DNA of 8,567 nucleotides from Pseudomonadota bacterium (GCA_003242425.1 QGUL01000052.1:1-8567), one strand, 5' to 3'. Counted from the stretch's first letter, positions 1 through 7,502 are shown. Notes: generated by a model from the letters alone, not told the origin. Numbers and translations: made by a program.

Positions 1-1097
1 CGGGTGGGCCCCCGGAATCTCGGTGTGCCGCTGTCGACGTCGGCGTTCTGCGCGCGATGGCGCAGCGCGTGGTCCATCAGCACGATCGCCAGCATCGCCT
101 CGGCAATGGGTGTGGCGCGGATGCCGACGCAAGGGTCGTGACGGCCGAGGGTCTCGACCGTGGTGGGGTTACCCTGCTTGTCGATGGAACGGCGCGGGAT
201 GCGGATGCTGGAGGTGGGTTTCAGCGCGATGTGCACCACCACGTCCTGGCCGGTGGAAATGCCGCCCAGCACGCCGCCGGCATTGTTCGAGGCGAAGCCT
301 TCGGGCGTCAGCTCGTCGCCGTGCTCGCTGCCGCGCTGGGTGACGCAGCTGAAGCCCGCGCCGATTTCCACGCCCTTCACGGCGTTGATGCCCATCATCG
401 CGTAGGCGATGTCGGCATCGAGGCGGTCGTAGACCGGCTCGCCCCAGCCCACCGGCACGCCTTCGGCGACCACCGTCACCTTCGCGCCCACCGAATCGCC
501 GGCCCGGCGCAGCTCGTCCATGTACTGCTCCAGCACGGGCACCATATCGGCGTTGGGCGCAAAGAAGGGATTGCGGTCCACCTCTTCCCAGGCACGGAAA
601 GGGATCTCGTGCGGGCCGAGCTGAGCCAGGTAGCCCCGGATCAAGACCCCGTAGCGCTCGCGCAGCCACTTCTTGGCGATCGCGCCTGCCGCCACCCGCA
701 CCACCGTTTCGCGGGCGGAGGCCCGTCCGCCGCCGCGATAGTCCCGGATGCCGTATTTCTGCCAATAGGTATAGTCGGCGTGACCGGGCCGGAAGGTCTC
801 GGCGATGTTGCCGTAATCCTTGGAACGCTGGTCTTCGTTACGGATGATGAAGCCGATCGGCGTGCCGGTCGTGCGCCCCTCGAAGACGCCCGACAGGATC
901 TCGACCGTATCCGACTCGCGGCGCTGGGTGACGTGACGCGAGGTCCCCGGCTTGCGGCGGTCCAGCTCGCGTTGCAGATCGGCCGCCGACAGTTCGAGCC
1001 CGGGCGGACAGCCGTCGACGATGCCGCCGTAGGCCGGGCCGTGACTTTCGCCGAAGGAAGTGACGCAGAAGAGCTTTCCTATGGTGTTGCCGGACAT
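1..1097 (-). CDS. aroC: Chorismate synthase, 3' end cut by window edge
   Basis: Chorismate synthase converts 5-enolpyruvylshikimate-3-phosphate to chorismate, the last step of the shikimate pathway, in the cytoplasm using reduced FMN. The protein starts [20 protein letters not shown], whose GESHG is family signature 1. It continues through the conserved [14 protein letters not shown] segment, signature 2 ([15 protein letters not shown]) and, near the C-terminus, signature 3 ([18 protein letters not shown]). The start at 1097 is set by this N-terminal homology. The frame stays open to position 1, giving 365 codons; E. coli AroC is 361 residues, so only a few residues should be missing. It lies 67 nt downstream of a CBS-domain gene on the same strand, with a dyad in the gap. 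The ribosome-binding site is poor, because the dyad ends only 9 nt before the ATG. Identification is secure. Confidence 0.97.
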   Translation of the reverse strand, partial: MSGNTIGKLFCVTSFGESHGPAYGGIVDGCPPGLELSAADLQRELDRRKPGTSRHVTQRRESDTVEILSGVFEGRTTGTPIGFIIRNEDQRSKDYGNIAETFRPGHADYTYWQKYGIRDYRGGGRASARETVVRVAAGAIAKKWLRERYGVLIRGYLAQLGPHEIPFRAWEEVDRNPFFAPNADMVPVLEQYMDELRRAGDSVGAKVTVVAEGVPVGWGEPVYDRLDADIAYAMMGINAVKGVEIGAGFSCVTQRGSEHGDELTPEGFASNNAGGVLGGISTGQDVVVHIALKPTSSIRIPRRSIDKQGNPTTVETLGRHDPCVGIRATPIAEAMLAIVLMDHALRHRAQNADVDSGTPRFRGPT

Positions 1098-1106
1098 GCG
1101 CGCGCC

Positions 1107-1144
1107 CACAGACAAAGGCGTGCGAGTTTAGCACGCCGTCTGTG
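1107..1144 (-). promoter_or_regulatory. Dyad/hairpin upstream of aroC, possible operator or leader stem
   Basis: On the minus strand CACAGAC-GGCGTGC is followed by a 7-nt centre (TAAACTC) and then GCACGCC-TTT-GTCTGTG. This gives 14 perfect pairs broken only by a 3-nt bulge. The inner arms are at 1131-1137 and 1117-1123, the outer arms at 1138-1144 and 1107-1113. The centre with its flank reads TGC-TAAACT, an extended -10-like element (4 of 6 to TATAAT, with the TGn motif). As DNA this could be an aroC promoter inside an operator. As RNA read through from the CBS gene it would be a stable stem ending 9 nt before the aroC ATG, able to mask the ribosome-binding region or act as a weak terminator; there is no U-tract. 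The symmetry is certain, the role is inferred. Confidence 0.55.
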
Positions 1145-1164
1145 TGCCAAGGCGCAGTGGCCGT

Positions 1165-1599
1165 TCAGGCGGGCCAGTTCTTGATGTAGCCCTTGAGCAT
1201 GTCGTTTTCGAAGCGCTGCTCTTCCAGCACGGCCTTGGCGACGTCGTGAAAGGACAGCACGCCGATCAGCACGTCCCGGTCGACCACCGGCATGTAGCGG
1301 GCACGCGTTTCGAGCATCAGCCGGCGCAGATCGTCGAACTCCACCCCCGGCCCGACCCCAGGCGGCGATTTCACCATGACGTCCTTGACCCGGCGGTCGC
1401 CCAGCGAGCCCTGGCCTTCGTCCAGCGCGGACAGCACTTCCCGGAAGGTCAGCATGCCCGCCAGCTTGCCGCGGTCCATCACCACCAGCGACCCGATGTC
1501 GTAATCGACCATGCAACTCACCGCCTCGCTCAGGCAGCCTTCCGGAGAAATGGTGTAAACGGCATTACCCTTGATGGCGAGAATGTCTTTGGCCAGCAT
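1165..1599 (-). CDS. Two-CBS-domain protein
   Basis: This is a 144-residue soluble protein made of a CBS-domain pair (Bateman module) and little else. CBS1 covers about residues 10-57 (VYTISPEGCLSEAVSCM, then IGSLVVMDRGKLAGMLTFRE). CBS2 covers about 72-128 (VKDVMVKSPPGVGP, then RYMPVVDRDVLIGVLSFHDV). It ends in a short helical tail, LEEQRFENDMLKGYIKNW, as in many stand-alone proteobacterial CBS proteins. Such modules usually bind adenine nucleotides or SAM and regulate a partner; the ligand and partner here are unknown. The frame is open further upstream (ATG at 1674), but I chose 1599 because GGAGG lies 5 nt before it and homology starts at MLAKDILAIKG. It may be co-transcribed with aroC, though the dyad between them could separate the two. 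Confidence 0.9.
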   Translation of the reverse strand: MLAKDILAIKGNAVYTISPEGCLSEAVSCMVDYDIGSLVVMDRGKLAGMLTFREVLSALDEGQGSLGDRRVKDVMVKSPPGVGPGVEFDDLRRLMLETRARYMPVVDRDVLIGVLSFHDVAKAVLEEQRFENDMLKGYIKNWPA

Positions 1600-1708
1600 A
1601 AATGCCTCCGTGTGCCCGGCGCGGAAGAAAACGGCGAACCCTGCGTTTCGCCAGCCGGCGTGCGGCGGCGCCATGTTACCCCACGCCCGCCGGGACTTGA
1701 CGCAAACT

Positions 1709-1729
1709 CCGGGCCAGATCCGGGCCCGG
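1709..1729. repeat. GC-rich inverted repeat in the CBS-trxA intergenic region
   Basis: CCGGGCC (1709-1715) and GGCCCGG (1723-1729) form a perfect 7-bp dyad around a 7-nt centre. It sits in the 251-nt gap between two divergent genes, about 55 nt upstream of the putative trxA promoter. It could be an operator or chance, since such dyads are common in DNA this GC-rich. I see no coding region in 1600-1850. Confidence 0.25.
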
Positions 1730-1763
1730 CGGGCCGCCCCTCGAGACGTCCGGCCGGAGCCCG

Positions 1764-1792
1764 TTGCACCGGCAGTTTTTTGCTAGGATAAC
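1764..1792 (+). promoter_or_regulatory. Putative trxA promoter
   Basis: A T-rich stretch in otherwise GC-rich DNA holds TGC-TAGGAT (1781-1789), an extended -10-like element. An overlapping alternative is TTGCAC (1764-1769), 17 nt, then GATAAC (1787-1792). Either would give a trxA leader of about 50 nt. The call rests on motif match only. Confidence 0.4.
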
Positions 1793-1850
1793 CGCCGACA
1801 CCTGTGCGGCCGTCCGGCCGCCGATCCGCAATCACGATTTAGGAACCTCA

Positions 1851-2177
1851 ATGAGCGATCAGATTCATCACGTCAGCGACGCGACGTTCGAACCCGAAGT
1901 GCTGAAGTCGGATATCCCGGTCCTGGTGGACTACTGGGCGGAATGGTGCGGCCCCTGCAAGGCCATCGCCCCGATCCTGGACGAAGTGGCGAAGGAGTAC
2001 GACGGCCGGCTGAAGGTCGCGAAGCTGAACGTTGACGACAACGTCGAAATCCCGAAACGGTACAACATCCGCGGGATCCCGACCCTGATGCTGTTCAAGA
2101 ACGGCAATATGGAAGCGGTGAAGGTGGGGGCCCTGACCAAGTCCCAGCTGACCGCCTTCCTGGATAGCAATATCTGA
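1851..2177 (+). CDS. trxA: Thioredoxin
   Basis: Thioredoxin is a 108-residue cytoplasmic dithiol-disulfide oxidoreductase that keeps protein cysteines reduced and supplies electrons to ribonucleotide reductase, PAPS reductase and peroxidases; thioredoxin reductase recycles it. The active site is WCGPC, with Cys33 and Cys36. The buried acid is Asp27 (VLVDYWAEW), the active-site lysine is Lys58 (VAKLNVD) and the cis-proline is Pro77 (RGIPTLMLF). Length and residue spacing match E. coli Trx1. The frame is open further upstream to 1764, but the start at 1851 ([10 protein letters not shown]) fits the family N-terminus and is preceded by AGGAA (1841-1845) at 5-nt spacing. The gene lies directly upstream of rho, as in E. 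coli and many proteobacteria. No strong intrinsic terminator follows it. Confidence 0.97.
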   Translation: MSDQIHHVSDATFEPEVLKSDIPVLVDYWAEWCGPCKAIAPILDEVAKEYDGRLKVAKLNVDDNVEIPKRYNIRGIPTLMLFKNGNMEAVKVGALTKSQLTAFLDSNI

Positions 2178-2328
2178 CGAAAAACGAGAAAGACGGCACT
2201 GGCCGGAACGGCCATTTCGCGCTAGACTGCCGTCACAAAGCTCCTACGCGCCGTTCCTCGGCGCGTAACCCTTCCCTGATCGACTCCGTTCTCGCCGTCC
2301 ACGGCATTCCATTCCGGGCATTCTTCCT
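2178..2328 (+). promoter_or_regulatory. rho leader: hairpin plus C-rich, G-poor tract
   Basis: This 151-nt gap between trxA and rho holds three items. First, a weak -10-like TAGACT (2223-2228) with no good -35. Second, a perfect 9-bp hairpin, TACGCGCCG (2245-2253), loop TTCCT, CGGCGCGTA (2259-2267). Third, a 61-nt stretch (2268-2328) with 26 C but only 10 G, the composition expected of a Rho-loading (rut) site. There is no Shine-Dalgarno sequence before the rho ATG. E. coli rho is autoregulated by Rho-dependent termination in its leader, so the same is plausible here. The hairpin could equally end trxA transcripts, although it has no U-tract. Confidence 0.45.
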
Positions 2329-3588
<1,260 letters not shown>

Positions 3589-3610
3589 TCAAACCAGCGC
3601 CCCGAGGTCG

Positions 3611-3655
3611 CCGGCTGCGCCCGCACCGGGGCTGCGCCTGCCGTGGCGCAGCCGG
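3611..3655 (+). other. Competing GC-rich hairpins between the rho repeats
   Basis: GGCTGCGCC occurs twice (3613-3621 and 3630-3638), and both copies can pair with GGCGCAGCC (3645-3653). The near pair makes a tight 9-bp hairpin with a 6-nt loop. The far pair extends to 11 bp (CCGGCTGCGCC with GGCGCAGCCGG). There is no U-tract, so this is not a canonical intrinsic terminator. It may stabilise the rho mRNA 3' end or assist pausing, which is inference. Confidence 0.45.
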
Positions 3656-3658
3656 CAC

Positions 3659-3742
3659 CTCTCGGCAATGGCGTTCCCGATCGACAAAATCAAAGCGACC
3701 AAGTCCAACGCCGACTTCTTCGACTCCATGCGCCGGGGCTGA
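3659..3742 (+). pseudogene. rho 3'-terminal fragment (partial duplicate)
   Basis: Read in frame, this gives L-S-A-M-A-F-P-I, then [19 protein letters not shown] and a TGA stop. The end of rho reads L-E-A-M-E-F-L-L followed by the same 19 residues. Within those 19 codons the only base changes are four silent third-position ones (AAG/AAA, GCC/GCG, ACG/ACC, TCG/TCC). An ATG at 3668 would allow a 24-residue peptide, but no Shine-Dalgarno precedes it. The silent-only pattern suggests a remnant of a second, diverged rho allele rather than a neutrally decaying copy. Assembly of two strain variants is the main alternative. Confidence 0.75.
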
Positions 3743-3782
3743 TCGGAACCAGCGCCCCGAAGCCGCCGCCATCGGCCTTGAT

Positions 3783-3811
3783 TTGCAAGGCGTCCGCCGC
3801 TCTGGGATAAT
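3783..3811 (+). promoter_or_regulatory. Putative rpmE promoter
   Basis: TTGCAA (3783-3788), a 17-nt spacer and GATAAT (3806-3811) form a good sigma-70-type promoter. TGG immediately before the -10 makes it an extended -10 as well. Transcription would start near 3818, giving a leader of about 60 nt that contains a small hairpin (CCGGGC 3834-3839, GCCCGG 3843-3848). The promoter would let rpmE be transcribed independently of rho. Confidence 0.6.
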
Positions 3812-3880
3812 GCGCGGCTTTCCGCTTGAAACGCCGGGCGCTGCCCGGGCGGAACCAAGCGTCAACCGAGGACCTACGCT

Positions 3881-4096
3881 ATGAAACCCGGCATCCATCC
3901 CGAATACACCGAAATCCAGGTCACCTGCTCCTGCGGCAACAGCTTCACGACCCGCTCCACGCTCGGTCGCCCGCTGCACGTGGAAGTGTGCTCGGCCTGC
4001 CACCCGTTCTACACGGGCAAACAGAAGATCGTCGACACGGCCGGCCGCGTCGAGAAATTCCGTCAGAAGTACGCCGGCAAGCCCGCCGGCAAGTAA
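3881..4096 (+). CDS. rpmE: 50S ribosomal protein L31, zinc-binding (C+) form
   Basis: L31 is a 71-residue protein of the large ribosomal subunit that helps bridge the two subunits. It starts [20 protein letters not shown]. All four zinc-ligand cysteines are present (Cys16, Cys18, Cys37, Cys40), so it is the zinc-containing RpmE type and not the cysteine-less YkgM/RpmE2 type that replaces it under zinc limitation. The conserved [13 protein letters not shown] and the basic C-terminus are present; the last residues contain a short AGKPAGK repeat. A GAGGA sequence (3868-3872) lies 8 nt before the ATG. rho-rpmE adjacency is common in bacteria. A promoter precedes the gene and an intrinsic terminator follows it. 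Confidence 0.97.
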   Translation: MKPGIHPEYTEIQVTCSCGNSFTTRSTLGRPLHVEVCSACHPFYTGKQKIVDTAGRVEKFRQKYAGKPAGK

Positions 4097-4124
4097 ACCG
4101 CCGCGCGGCAGGCGAAGATCGAAG

Positions 4125-4150
4125 AAAGGCAGCTCCGGCTGCCTTTTTTT
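4125..4150 (+). terminator. Intrinsic terminator after rpmE
   Basis: AAAGGCAGC (4125-4133), loop TCCG, GCTGCC (4138-4143) and seven T residues (4144-4150) form a canonical Rho-independent terminator. The A and T tracts extend the stem to 9 bp. It lies 28 nt after the rpmE stop and ends the trxA-rho-rpmE block. Confidence 0.92.
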
Positions 4151-4177
4151 GTGGCCGGTGAGCGCCACGGCTACAAT
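4149..4177 (+). promoter_or_regulatory. Putative promoter of the glycosyltransferase gene
   Basis: TTGTGG (4149-4154), a 17-nt spacer and TACAAT (4172-4177, 5 of 6 to consensus) form a promoter whose -35 overlaps the T-tract of the rpmE terminator. The expected start point is about 4184, right next to an ATG at 4185. Confidence 0.5.
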
Positions 4178-4184
4178 CGCCCCC

Positions 4185-4214
4185 ATGTCCGCGGGCACCT
4201 CACAACCATCCTGA
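4185..4214 (+). other. In-frame nine-codon mini-ORF before the glycosyltransferase
   Basis: ATG at 4185 opens nine codons (M-S-A-G-T-S-Q-P-S) and ends at TGA 4212-4214, three bases before the ATG at 4218 and in the same frame. Both ATGs start with ATGTCCGC. Neither start has a Shine-Dalgarno sequence. It may be a leaderless upstream ORF, the remains of an earlier start, or nothing. Confidence 0.25.
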
Positions 4215-4217
4215 AAA

Positions 4218-5843
4218 ATGTCCGCCTGGTACGCACGCCGAATTCCGCTTCCCCTGCACGATTGGCCGCTGGCGGCTTTGGTCGCCGCCTTTCTGCTGCC
4301 CGGCCTGGTGGGCCACGATCCCTGGAAAACGGAAGATGCGATCGGCATCGGCGTGGTCCACCAGATGCTCAGTACGGGCAACTGGCTGACGCCCACGCTC
4401 GCGGGAGAGCCCTTTCTCCAGGACGGTCCGGTCTATTTCTGGGTCGCAGCGGTCTTCGTCCGGCTGCTGGATTTCGTCCTGCCCACCCACGAAGCGGCCC
4501 GCTTCGCCAGCACCTTTTTCGTCCTGCTCGCCCTGTGGTGGATCCGGCTCGCGGCGCGCGAGCTCTACGGCCGCACCGAAGGGGACCTTTCCATGCTGGC
4601 CCTGCTCGGCTGCCTGGGACTGATGTGGCATGCCCATGAAACGGCGCCGGACATGGCCATGATCGCGGGCCTCGCGGGCGCGTATTACGGCATCGCCATC
4701 ACCCAGCGCGCGCCGCTGCGAGGCGGGGTGTTCTACGGTCTGGGTTGCGGACTGGCGTTTCTCGCCAAAGGGCTGTTCGGGGTCGCACAGCCCTTGCTTG
4801 CGGCTTTGCTGGTCCTGCTGTGCTCGACCGCATACCGCCGCCGCGAATTCGGTTTCGCAGTCGCGACCGGTCTTGCGGTGCTCGCCCCCTTTGCCGCGAT
4901 CTGGCCCTTCCTGCTCCACAGCGAAGCGCCTGCGTACTACCAGGCGTGGTGGGCATGGCAGATCCAAAACATCACCAGCGCGCCGCGATGGGAATACATC
5001 CTCGATACCGCCAAGACGCTGTCCTGGGCAGCCTGGCCGGCCTGGCCGCTCACCCTTTGGGCGACCTGGGCCTACCGCCACCGGCTGCGCGAGCCCGGCT
5101 ATGCGGTACCTTTCATGGCCGGGCTGGTCTCGCTCGTGATGCTGATGTTCGTCGAGTCGCCCGACGAGATGGATACCCTGGTCATGCTGGTACCGCTCGC
5201 CATCCCGGCGGGCAGCGCCGCGGTGCGGCTCGGCCGCGGCGCGGTGAACGCGCTGGCGTGGTTCGCAATCATGACTTTCACGCTCATCGGCGCGTTCATG
5301 TGGCTGATGTGGTTCGCGGCGCTGACCGGTATCCCGGCCAAGCTCGCGGCCAACGCCCATCGCCTGCAGCCCGGCTGGGAAATGAGCGTGCATCCCGTGG
5401 CGCTCATCGGCGCGCTCGCGCTCACCGCGGGCTGGCTGATCCTGGTCTTCCGCAGCGAACGTTCCAACCTGCGGGCGCTGACGCACTGGGCCGCCGGCGC
5501 GACGCTGTGCTGGGGCTTGGCCGCGACCCTGTGGCTCGACTGGATCGATCATGGCCGGTCCTACCGCAGCGTCGCGGAAAGCCTGCGCGCGCAACTGCCC
5601 GAGCACTACGGCTGCATCGAAAGCCGCGGCCTGCGCCTGCCGCAACGCGGCTTGTTCGACTACCACGCCGGTCTCGAAACCAGGCGGCGGGAAGTCCACG
5701 GCACCACGGATTGCGCCTATCTGCTGGTGCAGACCAGTACGCGCGAACGCGCCGCGCATCCCGGCCCGGAGTGGGTGCAAGTCTGGGAGGGCAGCCGGCC
5801 GCGCGACCGCGAACGCTACCGTCTCTACCGGCGGCAGGGCTGA
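4218..5843 (+). CDS. ArnT/PMT-like polytopic glycosyltransferase (GT-C fold)
   Basis: This 541-residue inner-membrane protein has about 12-14 hydrophobic segments between residues 16 and 445, then a soluble C-terminal part (about 450-541). The layout and first loop resemble the ArnT/dolichyl-phosphate-mannose transferase superfamily (PMT_2, GT39/GT83), which move sugars from polyprenyl-phosphate carriers to lipid A or proteins on the periplasmic side. The first loop reads GHDPWKTEDAIGIGVVHQML and then AGEPFLQDGPVYFW. Better-known members have a D-E pair and an E-K-P-P motif at these places; here they are E39-D40 and Q68-D69-G70-P71. Donor and acceptor cannot be told from sequence. The start at 4218 follows an in-frame stop at 4212 and lacks a clear ribosome-binding site. 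The gene has its own promoter, and pgi follows 61 nt later. Confidence 0.8.
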   Translation: MSAWYARRIPLPLHDWPLAALVAAFLLPGLVGHDPWKTEDAIGIGVVHQMLSTGNWLTPTLAGEPFLQDGPVYFWVAAVFVRLLDFVLPTHEAARFASTFFVLLALWWIRLAARELYGRTEGDLSMLALLGCLGLMWHAHETAPDMAMIAGLAGAYYGIAITQRAPLRGGVFYGLGCGLAFLAKGLFGVAQPLLAALLVLLCSTAYRRREFGFAVATGLAVLAPFAAIWPFLLHSEAPAYYQAWWAWQIQNITSAPRWEYILDTAKTLSWAAWPAWPLTLWATWAYRHRLREPGYAVPFMAGLVSLVMLMFVESPDEMDTLVMLVPLAIPAGSAAVRLGRGAVNALAWFAIMTFTLIGAFMWLMWFAALTGIPAKLAANAHRLQPGWEMSVHPVALIGALALTAGWLILVFRSERSNLRALTHWAAGATLCWGLAATLWLDWIDHGRSYRSVAESLRAQLPEHYGCIESRGLRLPQRGLFDYHAGLETRRREVHGTTDCAYLLVQTSTRERAAHPGPEWVQVWEGSRPRDRERYRLYRRQG

Positions 5844-5854
5844 GGCCCGCCGGT
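5827..5854 (+). other. Hairpin across the glycosyltransferase stop codon
   Basis: ACCGGCGG (5827-5834) and CCGCCGGT (5847-5854) pair perfectly over 8 bp with a 12-nt loop containing the TGA stop. GGGC (5837-5840) with GCCC (5845-5848) is a tighter alternative. A second 6-bp dyad follows (CGCCGC 5856-5861, GCGGCG 5868-5873). With no T-tract, these more likely slow or trim the message than end it. Confidence 0.35.
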
Positions 5855-5904
5855 GCGCCGCGCGAATGCGGCGTCCATGCATCATCCATCGGAGGAACCG
5901 ATCG

Positions 5905-7470
5905 ATGTCGTCCCTGACCGGTACTGAAGCCTGGCGCCGGCTGAGCGCGCACCATGCGCAGATGCGCAACGTGCACATGCGCGACCTGTTCGCCCGCGAT
6001 CCGCAGCGCGGTGCGCGTTACAGCCTCGAAGCAGCCGGATTGTTCCTCGACTACGCCAAACACCGCATTACTGACGAGACGCTCGCGCTGCTGTGCGCCC
6101 TGGCACGCGAACGCGAGCTGGGGCGCTGGATCGAGCGGATGTACGCCGGCGAGCCGATCAACAACAGCGAACGGCGCGCCGTGCTGCACGTGGCGCTGCG
6201 CGCCGATCCCCCGCCGAGGGAAGTAGGCGAGACGCTCGCGCGCATGCGCGCCTTCGCCGAAGGCCTGCGGCGCGGCGAGACCCGCGGCGCCACGGGCGAG
6301 GCGATCAGCGACGTGGTGAATCTCGGCATCGGTGGCTCCGATCTCGGGCCGCGCATGGCCGCGCGCGCCCTGCGCCGCTATTGCGGCCAGCGGCCGCGCG
6401 TGCATTTCGTCGCCAACGTCGATCCGGAGGATCTCAACGCAGTGCTCGAAGGCCTGCGCCCCGAATCGACCTTGTTCATCGTCGCATCGAAGACTTTCAC
6501 GACGGCGGAAACCCTCATGAACGCCCGCCGCGCGCGCGCCTGGCTGGCAAGCCGTATCGCTGAAGCGGACTTAGGCAAGCACTTCGCCGCCGTGAGCACC
6601 AATCTTGCCGCCGCCGGCCAGTTCGGCATTGCACCCGAGCGTATCTTTCCGATGTGGGACTGGGTCGGCGGCCGTTTCTCGCTCTGGTCGGCAGTGGGAT
6701 TGGCGTTGATGATCGCCATCGGCCCTGAGGCCTTCGACGAACTGCTCGCGGGGGCCCGCGCCATGGACGAGCATTTCCGCGCGGCGCCGCCCGAAGCCAA
6801 CATGCCGGTGCTGCTCGCACTGCTCGGCGTGTGGTACACGAACTTCTTCGGCGCGCATACGCACGCCGTGCTGCCTTACGCCGAGGACCTGCAACTCTTT
6901 CCAAACCACTTGCAGCAGTTGGAAATGGAATCGAACGGCAAGCGCGTCGACCGCGAGGGCGCGGCCGTCGATTACCAGACAGGGCCGATCCTGTGGGGCA
7001 GCGTCGGCACCAACGGTCAGCATGCGTTCCACCAACTGTTGCACCAGGGCACGCGCCTCGTCCCGGCTGATTTCATTCTCGTGCGCACGCCGGCCGATGC
7101 GCGCGACGCCGAAGCGCACCGCATGCTGCTCGCCAACGCGCTGGCGCAGAGCGCCGCGCTGATGCGCGGTCAGGACGATTTCGCCGAACCGCATCGGCAC
7201 TATCCGGGCAACCAGCCCTCGAGCACGATCGTGCTGCCGCGGCTCGATCCGCGTTCGCTCGGCGCGCTCGTTGCCCTCTACGAACACAAGGTATTCGTGC
7301 AGGGCGTGATCTGGGGCGTGAACAGTTTCGATCAATGGGGGGTCGAACTGGGCAAACGCATCGCCCAGTCGCTCACGCCCATGCTGGCAGGTATCTCCGC
7401 TCCGGGAGAAGAGCTGGACAGTTCCACCCGGGCATTGATCAGGCGTTTGCAACAGCGGCCGCCGGAATAG
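5905..7470 (+). CDS. pgi: Glucose-6-phosphate isomerase
   Basis: Pgi interconverts glucose 6-phosphate and fructose 6-phosphate in the cytoplasm, linking glycolysis/gluconeogenesis to sugar-nucleotide synthesis. The 521-residue protein carries the sugar-phosphate-binding LGIGGSDLGP (140-149) and SKTFTTAETL (195-204). Signature 1 is WVGGRFSLW, with Arg257. The catalytic Glu342 lies in LEMESNGK, His373 in NGQHAF, and Lys484 in signature 2 (GVNSFDQWGVELGK). It is shorter than E. coli Pgi (549), mainly through a trimmed N-terminal region and a shorter stretch before Lys484, but all catalytic residues are present. The frame is open far upstream, inside the glycosyltransferase gene. The start at 5905 is chosen because GGAGGA (5891-5896) lies 8 nt before it and homology begins there. 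That ribosome-binding site lies in the loop of a small 5-bp stem (5888-5902). Confidence 0.96.
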   Translation: MSSLTGTEAWRRLSAHHAQMRNVHMRDLFARDPQRGARYSLEAAGLFLDYAKHRITDETLALLCALARERELGRWIERMYAGEPINNSERRAVLHVALRADPPPREVGETLARMRAFAEGLRRGETRGATGEAISDVVNLGIGGSDLGPRMAARALRRYCGQRPRVHFVANVDPEDLNAVLEGLRPESTLFIVASKTFTTAETLMNARRARAWLASRIAEADLGKHFAAVSTNLAAAGQFGIAPERIFPMWDWVGGRFSLWSAVGLALMIAIGPEAFDELLAGARAMDEHFRAAPPEANMPVLLALLGVWYTNFFGAHTHAVLPYAEDLQLFPNHLQQLEMESNGKRVDREGAAVDYQTGPILWGSVGTNGQHAFHQLLHQGTRLVPADFILVRTPADARDAEAHRMLLANALAQSAALMRGQDDFAEPHRHYPGNQPSSTIVLPRLDPRSLGALVALYEHKVFVQGVIWGVNSFDQWGVELGKRIAQSLTPMLAGISAPGEELDSSTRALIRRLQQRPPE

Positions 7471-7476
7471 GCGGCC
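7457..7476 (+). other. Hairpin across the pgi stop codon
   Basis: GGCCGCC (7457-7463) and GGCGGCC (7470-7476) form a perfect 7-bp stem with a 6-nt loop. The TAG stop (7468-7470) straddles the loop and the second arm. No T-tract follows, so read-through into the small gene 26 nt downstream is expected. Confidence 0.35.
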
Positions 7477-7502
7477 CTCATCCGACGTGATGGAGAAAAA
7501 GC

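Noticed and set aside
57..1184. 375-codon plus-strand open frame opposite aroC
   Set aside because: The minus strand clearly encodes chorismate synthase with all signatures. The plus-strand frame has a His/Ala/Gly-rich nonsense composition.
1600..1674. Longer N-terminus for the CBS protein from ATG 1674
   Set aside because: The added residues show no homology, and GGAGG at proper spacing supports the start at 1599.
1807..1820. CGGCCG-TC-CGGCCG dyad in the trxA leader
   Set aside because: A 2-nt loop is too short for the full stem, and such GC palindromes are expected by chance here.
5551..5904. Longer N-terminus for Pgi reading into the glycosyltransferase gene
   Set aside because: The extra residues are an off-frame reading of the upstream gene; GGAGGA before 5905 and family homology fix the start.
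4200..5978. 592-codon open frame on the minus strand opposite the glycosyltransferase gene
   Set aside because: The translation is low-complexity (rich in R, G, A, Q, D, H), has no recognisable domain or ribosome-binding site, and mirrors a real membrane protein gene. It is a GC-rich shadow frame.
6571..7452. 293-codon minus-strand open frame opposite pgi
   Set aside because: Shadow of pgi, which carries all catalytic motifs on the plus strand.
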